Shown here: positions 58,475 to 64,000 of the stretch, one piece after another
Layout: each line of letters opens with the position of its first letter
Numbering within the stretch: position 1 is the first letter of the stretch
From: Qipengyuania profundimaris
GTDB taxonomy: Bacteria; Pseudomonadota; Alphaproteobacteria; Sphingomonadales; Sphingomonadaceae
Assembly: GCF_030717945.1 (NCBI RefSeq)
Contig: NZ_JAVAIM010000001.1
Span: forward strand, 2,231,131 to 2,295,130
DNA length: 64,000 bases
Direction of reading: 5' to 3'
Position numbers and translations under genes: made by a program
The notes under the pieces: generated by a model
Databases searched by the model: none
What the model was told of the DNA's origin: nothing
What the model saw: the letters and a program-made list of their open reading frames with translations, nothing else

Positions 58475-59685
58475 CAGAAATCGACCGGCCCGTCCAGCTC
58501 CTTCACCTGCCACGGCAAGCCATGCTCGTTGAGCATATCCATGAAGGGATCGGGGTCCATCTGCTCCATGTTGAACACGCCGTCACCCGACCACTTGCCG
58601 GTGACCATCATCGCGCTGCCGATCATCGCGGGGACGCCGGTGGTATAGGAAACCGCCTGGTTGCCGGTTTCCTCGTAAGCGGCCTCGTGGCTACAGATAT
58701 TGTTGATGTAGAACGTCTTCTCGCCCGACCCGTCGAGGGCTTCGCCGGTGCCGATCACGCCGATGTTCGTATTGCCCTTGGTCGTCTCGCCCAGCGTTTC
58801 GGGCTTGGGCAGCACGGCGGCGAGGAATTGCAGCGGAATGATGTCCTTGCCCTGGTAACGCACCGGGTCGATGCGCGTCATGCCGACATTCTGCAGCACG
58901 GTGAGGTGCTTGATGTACTCGTCGCCGAAGGTCATCCAGAAGCGCGCACGCTCCAGCTCCGGATTGAACTTGGCGAGGCTTTCCAGCTCCTCGTGATACA
59001 TCATGTACATGTTCTTGGGGCCAACGCCCTCGAAGTCGAATTCAACCTTCTTGCCCATCGCCGGGGTCTCGACGAATTCGCCACCTTCCCAGTGACGCGC
59101 AGGCGCAGTCACTTCGCGGATATTGATTTCAGGATTGAAGTTGGTGGCGAAGGCCTGGCCGTGGTCGCCGCCGTTGCAGTCGAGAATGTCGAGTTGGCGG
59201 ATGGATTTCAGCTTGTGCTTCTTCAGCCACATGGTGAACACGCTGGTCACGCCCGGGTCGAAACCGGAACCGAGCAGCGCCATCAGCCCCGCCTCCTTGA
59301 AGCGGTCGTGATAGGCCCACTGCCAATGGTACTCGAACTTCGCCTCGTCCTTTGGCTCGTAATTGGCGGTGTCGAGATAGCTCACACCGGCCTCTAGGCA
59401 GGCGTCCATGATCGGGAGATCCTGATAGGGCAGCGCGAGATTGACGACGAGGCTCGGGCCGATCTTGCGGATCAGATTGACCATCGCAGGCACCTCCTCA
59501 GCGTCGATCTCGTAGGTCGAGATATCGACGCCGGTGCGCTCCTTCACACTGGCGGCGATGCTGTCGCACTTGCTCTTGGTGCGGCTGGCGAGATGGATAT
59601 CGGTGAAGATGTCCGCATTCATCGCCATCTTGTGGACGCACACGCTGCTGACGCCGCCTGCGCCGATGACCAGAACTGTCGACAT
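58474..59685 (-). CDS. Carboxynorspermidine dehydrogenase (saccharopine dehydrogenase-like)
   Basis: 403 residues. Rossmann motif VLVIGAGGVSSVCVHKMA at the start, LDTANYEP and LLGSGFDPGVTSVFTMW. This is the CANSDH family that condenses putrescine (or diaminopropane) with aspartate semialdehyde, using NADPH, to carboxyspermidine (or carboxynorspermidine). With nspC two genes downstream, it completes a spermidine route that does not need S-adenosylmethionine decarboxylase. First gene of the coupled set; its start is 60 bases from the divergent threonine dehydratase-like gene. Confidence 0.93.
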   Translation of the reverse strand: MSTVLVIGAGGVSSVCVHKMAMNADIFTDIHLASRTKSKCDSIAASVKERTGVDISTYEIDAEEVPAMVNLIRKIGPSLVVNLALPYQDLPIMDACLEAGVSYLDTANYEPKDEAKFEYHWQWAYHDRFKEAGLMALLGSGFDPGVTSVFTMWLKKHKLKSIRQLDILDCNGGDHGQAFATNFNPEINIREVTAPARHWEGGEFVETPAMGKKVEFDFEGVGPKNMYMMYHEELESLAKFNPELERARFWMTFGDEYIKHLTVLQNVGMTRIDPVRYQGKDIIPLQFLAAVLPKPETLGETTKGNTNIGVIGTGEALDGSGEKTFYINNICSHEAAYEETGNQAVSYTTGVPAMIGSAMMVTGKWSGDGVFNMEQMDPDPFMDMLNEHGLPWQVKELDGPVDF

Positions 59686-59749
59686 GGAAAACCTCTTGGC
59701 TGAATTCGATTCTTGCGCGCCCTGTAACGAAATGCGCTAAGCGCGCCAA

Positions 59750-60712
59750 ATGATCCGAGACGATATGCGCGCACCGACCGCCGAGGGCACGTTTGCGGCC
59801 CTGCAAAGCCTGCAAGAAATCGGCCTGCCGATGACACCGCTGCTGCCGGTCGAGATCGGCGGAGTGCAGTGCCGGGCCAAGGCAGAGGTGCTGCAACCGG
59901 TCGGCGCGTTCAAGATCAGGGGCGCATGGTGGCGGCTGGTCAATCTCACCGAGGACGAGCGGACGCGCGGCGTGGTGGCGGTGTCCTCCGGCAACCATGC
60001 GCAAGGCGTGGCATGGGCGGCGCAAAAGCTCGGTATCGCTGCGACCATCGTGATGCCACGCAATGCACCGCGGGTGAAGCTGGAAGCGACCCGAGCTCTT
60101 GGCGCGGAAATCGTACTCTACGATCGCCCCGGCGAGGACCGCGACGAGGTGGCGGCAAAGCTGATCGAGGAGCGCGGATCGGTGCTGGTCCATGCCTTCG
60201 GCGATCCCTGGGTGATCGAGGGACAGGGCAGCGCGGGGCACGAGGCTGCGGCGCAGTTGGGTGAGACTCCCTCGCGCTTCATCGTGTGCTGCGGAGGTGG
60301 GGGCCTCGCCGCCGGTCTCGCCCTCGCCTGCCCCACGGCGGCGATCCATGTGGTCGAGCCGGAAGGGTGGGACATGGTCGGCCGGTCCCTCGAAGCCGGC
60401 GAGATCGTGCGCGTCGACGACGATCCACCCGCCACCATCTGCGACGCGCTCCAGCCGGATGCGACCAAAGCCATTAATCTCGGCGTGTTGCAGGGCCGCG
60501 CGGAGTCGGGCGTCACGGTGACCGACGAGGAAGTGCGCGAGGCCCAGCGCTTCGCCTTTGCGAAGCTGCGGCTGGTGGTCGAACCGGGTGGCGCGGCGGC
60601 GCTGGCCGCGGCGCTGACGGGCAAAGTGCCGGTGGATGCCGATACCGTGATCATGCTGACCGGCGGGAACACCGATGCGGAAAGCTTCGCCCGGACCATC
60701 GCCGGGGTTTGA
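59750..60712 (+). CDS. Threonine/serine dehydratase-like PLP enzyme
   Basis: 320 residues. Fold-type II PLP enzyme: the lysine motif LQPVGAFKIRGAWWRL (about residue 54), VSSGNHAQGVAWAA for phosphate and substrate binding, and the PLP phosphate loop CCGGGGLAAGLAL (about 182-194). The length lacks a C-terminal regulatory ACT domain, so it resembles the catabolic or racemase-like group. Produces 2-oxobutyrate or pyruvate with ammonia, or racemises serine. Exact substrate unknown. Confidence 0.9.
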   Translation: MIRDDMRAPTAEGTFAALQSLQEIGLPMTPLLPVEIGGVQCRAKAEVLQPVGAFKIRGAWWRLVNLTEDERTRGVVAVSSGNHAQGVAWAAQKLGIAATIVMPRNAPRVKLEATRALGAEIVLYDRPGEDRDEVAAKLIEERGSVLVHAFGDPWVIEGQGSAGHEAAAQLGETPSRFIVCCGGGGLAAGLALACPTAAIHVVEPEGWDMVGRSLEAGEIVRVDDDPPATICDALQPDATKAINLGVLQGRAESGVTVTDEEVREAQRFAFAKLRLVVEPGGAAALAAALTGKVPVDADTVIMLTGGNTDAESFARTIAGV

Positions 60713-60758
60713 CTTTGCGCCGCTCCCGCCGCAGTCCTGCGCGAAACAGGGAGAAACC

Positions 60759-61214
60759 ATGATACAGGCACAAATGCTCGCACCGGCCGCCGTCTTGGTG
60801 GTGTGGTCGCTGATCATGCTTTACTGGATGGCGTTCACGCGCTTCCCCGCCATGAGCAAGCTAGGCCGGGATGTGGGAAAAGCGAAACCGGGGGGTCGCG
60901 GCCAGGACCTCGAAGGCGTGATCCCCGACAAGGTCAACTGGAAAGCGCATAATTACGCGCATCTTATGGAGCAGCCGACGATCTTCTATCCGGCGGTCGT
61001 GATCCTGGCGATCATGGGCGCAGGCGCGATCGATGTGGTGCTGGCATGGATTTATGTCGTGCTGCGGATCATCCATTCGGTCTATCAGGCGACCGTCAAT
61101 GTCGTGAAGGTCCGCTTCCTGATTTTCTTGCTGTCCACGCTTGCCCTGACCGTGCTGGCCGTCCGCGCAATGCTCGCTACCCTGTTCCACGACCCGTCGA
61201 TCGTGACGGGATGA
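60759..61214 (+). CDS. MAPEG-family membrane protein, copy 1
   Basis: 151 residues from ATG 60759, with AGGGAGA upstream. Four membrane helices. Family features: NWKAHNYAHLMEQPTIFYPAV (in parts) and WIYVVLRIIHSVYQATVN. MAPEG proteins include microsomal glutathione transferases and leukotriene synthases; bacterial members are mostly uncharacterised. Followed by a second MAPEG gene after 10 bases, suggesting a tandem duplication and co-expression. Confidence 0.88.
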   Translation: MIQAQMLAPAAVLVVWSLIMLYWMAFTRFPAMSKLGRDVGKAKPGGRGQDLEGVIPDKVNWKAHNYAHLMEQPTIFYPAVVILAIMGAGAIDVVLAWIYVVLRIIHSVYQATVNVVKVRFLIFLLSTLALTVLAVRAMLATLFHDPSIVTG

Positions 61215-61224
61215 GGAGAGAGCC

Positions 61225-61659
61225 ATGATCCGATCCGAAATACTCCAGCCCGTCGTCGTCCTGCTCGCCTGGACCATGGTCATGTGGCTGTGGATGTACG
61301 TCGTGCGCATTCCTGCGATGTCGAAGGCTGGCATCGAGCCTAACGATGCGCGCAAGACCTCCGGGCTGGACGAGCGTCTGCCGGCCGAAGTCCAGTGGAA
61401 GGCGCACAACCACAACCACCTGCATGAACAGCCGACGGTGTTCTACGCGACGTGCATCATCCTCGCGATTGTCGGCTTCGGCGACGGGATGAATGCCCTG
61501 CTGGCGTGGATCTATGTCGGCCTGCGCATCATGCATTCGCTGGTGCAGGCGACCGCCAATGTCGTGATGGTGCGCTTCGTGCTCTACGCGCTGGCGAGCC
61601 TCGTGCTGATCGCGCTGATTTTCCACGCGGCGATCTTCGCGTTCGATATTCACTTCTGA
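61225..61659 (+). CDS. MAPEG-family membrane protein, copy 2
   Basis: 144 residues. The same layout as its neighbour: four membrane helices, QWKAHNHNHLHEQPTVFYATC (in parts) and WIYVGLRIMHSLVQATAN. Identity to copy 1 is obvious in these motifs but the rest has diverged, so the duplication is not recent. The two may form mixed trimers, since MAPEG enzymes are trimeric; that is inference. Confidence 0.88.
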   Translation: MIRSEILQPVVVLLAWTMVMWLWMYVVRIPAMSKAGIEPNDARKTSGLDERLPAEVQWKAHNHNHLHEQPTVFYATCIILAIVGFGDGMNALLAWIYVGLRIMHSLVQATANVVMVRFVLYALASLVLIALIFHAAIFAFDIHF

Positions 61660-61671
61660 GAATGACCCGCC

Positions 61672-61750
61672 GCTCGTGTCGAGCGAAGTCGAGACACCTT
61701 GGCAATGGTATCTCGACTTTGGCCTGACGGCCTCCGCTCGATACGAACGG
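61672..61750. repeat. Inverted GTGTCGAGCGAAGTCGAGACA repeat with nested insertion
   Basis: The left arm GTGTCGAGCGAAGTCGAGAC (61676-61695) and the right arm, inverted at about 61709-61750, belong to the common alphaproteobacterial TCGAGCGAAGTCGAGA-type repeats. The right arm is split by 15 extra bases, TGGCCTGACGGCCTC, which hold the palindrome GGCC-TGAC-GGCC. It lies between the convergent MAPEG and trxB genes. Confidence 0.7.
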
Positions 61751-61760
61751 ATTTAAGGGA

Positions 61761-62744
61761 CTATTCGGCAGCCTCCGCCGCGTGGGCGTGCCCGTCCGCG
61801 TCGATCTCGAGATTGGCGAGGAAGCGCTCGGCATCGAGGGCGGCCATGCAGCCCATGCCCGCTGCGGTGACTGCCTGGCGATAGACGTGGTCGGTCACGT
61901 CGCCCGCAGCGAATACGCCGGGCACGTCGGTCTTGGGCGAACCCGGCTCGGTCAGCAGATAGCCCCCATCGTCCATCGGCAGCTTGCCCTTGAACAGCTC
62001 GGTCGCGGGTGCGTGGCCGATGGCGACGAATGCGCCGTCAGTCGCGAACTCGCTCGTCTCGCCGGTCTGGGTGTCCTTGAGATTGAGATGCCCCAGCGCA
62101 CCGGTCGGCCCGGCTGCGAAGCTATCGACCGTCTTGTTCCACAGCACCGAAATCTTCGGATGGTTGAGCAGTCGCTCCTGCAGGATCTTCTCTGCCCGCA
62201 GCTCATCGCGGCGGTGGATCAGGGTCACGTCATCGGAATGGTTGGTAAGATAGAGCGCCTCCTCGACCGCGGTATTGCCGCCGCCGATCACGGCGACCTT
62301 CTTGCCGCGATAGAAGAAGCCGTCACAGGTTGCGCAGGCCGAAACGCCCTTGCCGCCCAGTTCCTGCTCGCCCGGCACGCCGAGCCATTTCGCCTGCGCG
62401 CCGGTGCAGATCACCAGCACATCCGCGATATACTCGTCACCGCTGTCGCCCTTGGCCGTGAACGGCGAACCGCCAGCCACATCGACATCGACGATCGTAT
62501 CCCACATCATCCGCGTGCCGACATGCTCGGCCTGTTTCTGCATCTGCTCCATCAGCCAGGGTCCCTGGATGACGTCGGCAAAGCCGGGATAGTTCTCGAC
62601 ATCGGTCGTGATGGTCAGCTGGCCGCCGGGCTGCAGGCCCTGCACCACGATCGGTTCCATCATGGCGCGCGCCGCGTAGATTGCAGCGGAGTACCCCGCC
62701 GGGCCGGAGCCGATGATGAGCATCTTGGTGCGATGGGTAGCCAT
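61761..62744 (-). CDS. trxB: Thioredoxin reductase
   Basis: 327 residues. FAD motif IIGSGPAGYSAAIYAARA near the N-terminus, the redox-active disulfide CATCDGFFYRG (about 141-144), NADPH motif VIGGGNTAVEEALYL and VFAAGDVTDHVYRQ near the C-terminus. Low-molecular-weight type TrxB. A short Ala/His/Glu-rich tail (DGHAHAAEAAE) extends the C-terminus. Confidence 0.96.
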   Translation of the reverse strand: MATHRTKMLIIGSGPAGYSAAIYAARAMMEPIVVQGLQPGGQLTITTDVENYPGFADVIQGPWLMEQMQKQAEHVGTRMMWDTIVDVDVAGGSPFTAKGDSGDEYIADVLVICTGAQAKWLGVPGEQELGGKGVSACATCDGFFYRGKKVAVIGGGNTAVEEALYLTNHSDDVTLIHRRDELRAEKILQERLLNHPKISVLWNKTVDSFAAGPTGALGHLNLKDTQTGETSEFATDGAFVAIGHAPATELFKGKLPMDDGGYLLTEPGSPKTDVPGVFAAGDVTDHVYRQAVTAAGMGCMAALDAERFLANLEIDADGHAHAAEAAE

Positions 62745-62808
62745 GGTGGTGTCGTCCGTCAGTCTGGAATTCGTGTCTGGCCGCTATATGGGATGCGGGC
62801 GCGAAGAG

Positions 62809-63588
62809 TCACGCCACGAAGCGTGCGATCAGGCGTTCGCGCATGGCCTCGTCCACACCTAAATGTCCGTCGAGGAAGGCATCGAGCGAACCGTATTCTG
62901 TCTCGACCTCGCTCCACCACCGTTCGAGATATTCCTCGCGCACGCCGAGCAGTGCCATCACCGCGCCCTCGTCCAGCTTGCGGCCGAGCCGTTCCTCGAT
63001 CCCCGGCACGGACTGATCGCGCAACACGGCCAGCGTCGGCGCGTCATTGGTGCGCAGGAATTCCGCCATCTGTTTGTCGCGATTCACGCCGAGCACATGC
63101 AGCACCAGCATGGCGGCAACGCCGGTGCGATCCTTGCCGGCGAAACAATGGACGAGGCTTGCGCCCTCGCGCTCGTCCAGAGCGCGGAAGTAGCGGCCGA
63201 ACATTTCGATCATCGCCGGGTTGCGCGGCATGCGCGTGTAGACCGCGAGCATACGCTGGCGCGCGAAGTCCTCGGTCGTGCTGTTCTGGTCGATGTCCAT
63301 GTGCGGCGGACTGGAGGTCGTCTCGCCTTCATAGGCCAGCACGTCTGCGTCGAAGGCATCGCTACGGCGACACGGATTGCGCTCCCGCTCGCTCTCCCCG
63401 CGCAGGTCGATGACAGTGCGAATGCCGAGCGCATCCATCGCGACGAGGTCTGCATCACTCGCCCTGACATGCTGGCCGGAACGCCATAGCAGGCCGGTCT
63501 TCACCCGACCGCCATCGCCGGTCTCCCACCCGCCGAAGTCGCGGAAATTGTGGATGCCGGTGGTCGAAAGGAAGGGATCGCGAATCAT
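62809..63588 (-). CDS. Tyrosine-protein phosphatase (DSP-like)
   Basis: 259 residues from ATG 63588 (MIRDPFLSTTGIHNFRDFGG in parts). The P-loop HCFAGKDRTG (HCxxGxxRT/S) with the cysteine nucleophile is complete, and NFRDFGGW and TVIDLRGESERER are typical of the Y-phosphatase 3 family. Bacterial members dephosphorylate protein tyrosine or phosphoinositides. A start at 63666 would give an unusual N-terminus. Confidence 0.9.
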   Translation of the reverse strand: MIRDPFLSTTGIHNFRDFGGWETGDGGRVKTGLLWRSGQHVRASDADLVAMDALGIRTVIDLRGESERERNPCRRSDAFDADVLAYEGETTSSPPHMDIDQNSTTEDFARQRMLAVYTRMPRNPAMIEMFGRYFRALDEREGASLVHCFAGKDRTGVAAMLVLHVLGVNRDKQMAEFLRTNDAPTLAVLRDQSVPGIEERLGRKLDEGAVMALLGVREEYLERWWSEVETEYGSLDAFLDGHLGVDEAMRERLIARFVA

Positions 63589-63707
63589 GTGCGCCGTGGT
63601 GGCAGCCCTCCCCGCACTGCGCAATCTTACGTAGTCCTCAGGATAGGCGATCGGTACGCGTGGCACCTAGTTTCATCGGCACAAACCCCATGCGAGGAGC
63701 CGGAAAC

Positions 63708-64000
63708 TTGGCGCATATCCTGATTGCCGACGACGACGAACTGATCGCGGAGATGGCTGCCGACATCCTGATCAAGGCGGGCCACGCCTGCGGCTGGGTG
63801 ACAGAGGGGACCAAACTGCTCGACCTGCTGCGCTGGCGGCGGCCGGACGTGCTGCTGCTGGATCAGGACATGCCTGGCCTGACGGGCAAGCAGGTGCTGC
63901 GCGAAATACGCCAGTCGGAAAAGCATTACGACCTGCCGGTCATCATGTTTACCGCGATCCACGGGGCTTATGACGAACAGGCCGCACTCTACGGCGGGGC
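63708..64000 (+). CDS. Response regulator receiver domain (partial at window end)
   Basis: TTG 63708 has GAGGAG about 9 bases upstream; ATG 63690 is in frame but lacks a ribosome binding site. The receiver domain starts MAHILIADDDELIAEMAADIL, with the acidic cluster ADDDE, the phospho-acceptor aspartate in VLLLDQDMPGLTG and the threonine in IMFTAIHG. The conserved lysine and anything beyond lie outside the window, so an output domain cannot be excluded. Confidence 0.85.
   Translation, partial: MAHILIADDDELIAEMAADILIKAGHACGWVTEGTKLLDLLRWRRPDVLLLDQDMPGLTGKQVLREIRQSEKHYDLPVIMFTAIHGAYDEQAALYGG

Overview
The window is a chromosomal segment of a GC-rich alphaproteobacterium. The protein sequences and gene neighbourhoods look most like Sphingomonadales, and within them Erythrobacteraceae (Erythrobacter, Qipengyuania or Altererythrobacter type). 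Supporting signs are a C4-pathway 5-aminolevulinate synthase, O-succinylhomoserine sulfhydrylase, a carboxyspermidine-type polyamine pathway, many ATGA/GTGA start-stop overlaps and several small proteins of sphingomonad type. This placement comes from recalled family resemblance, not from a search. I saw no rRNA, tRNA, CRISPR array, insertion sequence or prophage.

Layout. 0-1.3 kb: start of the str operon on the minus strand (rpsL, rpsG, fusA start), with a composite palindromic repeat between rpsL and rpsG. 1.7-3.4 kb: one AT-richer KAP-type P-loop NTPase gene, the best candidate for recent transfer. 3.7-9.1 kb: small membrane or hypothetical proteins, a membrane glycosyltransferase coupled to a beta-barrel protein with CtrA-like sites nearby, and two acetyltransferases. 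9.3-19.5 kb: LysR regulator, polyphosphate kinase and exopolyphosphatase, ApaG, an S9 peptidase, a DsbA-like isomerase, MgtC and a lipoprotein. 19.5-26.3 kb: metZ, a TetR switch with a clear operator, lipid-linked sugar enzymes, leuB, recO, ubiK. 26.4-36.1 kb: tspO, FAD oxidoreductase, glutathione reductase, MscS channel, CDP-alcohol transferase, RNA helicase, Crp-family regulator and a Ca/Na exchanger. 36.2-40.2 kb: pgi, then lepB-rnc-era in overlapping order.

40.3-47.8 kb: a secreted protein with two TonB-C-like halves, a divergent 63-residue peptide with a canonical double-glycine leader and its own terminator, topA with two small coupled genes, an NTF2-like lipoprotein, dprA-plsY and murI. 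47.8-52.4 kb: hemA behind a Fur-like palindrome, a SleB-type hydrolase, nitroreductase, and two glutathione-transferase-fold proteins. 52.5-59.7 kb: a polyamine region (ornithine decarboxylase; carboxynorspermidine dehydrogenase and decarboxylase separated by a co-translated NHL-repeat lipoprotein) interrupted by a divergent LemA/DUF3137 pair. 59.7-64 kb: threonine dehydratase-like enzyme, two tandem MAPEG proteins, trxB, a tyrosine phosphatase and the start of a response regulator.

Most genes are ordinary housekeeping. The observations most worth a second look are a family of repeats that abut stop codons and carry hairpins with an ATCC loop, the orphan double-glycine peptide, the KAP NTPase, matching Fur-like operators before hemA and a small unknown gene, the NHL lipoprotein inside the polyamine operon, and the TetR operator.
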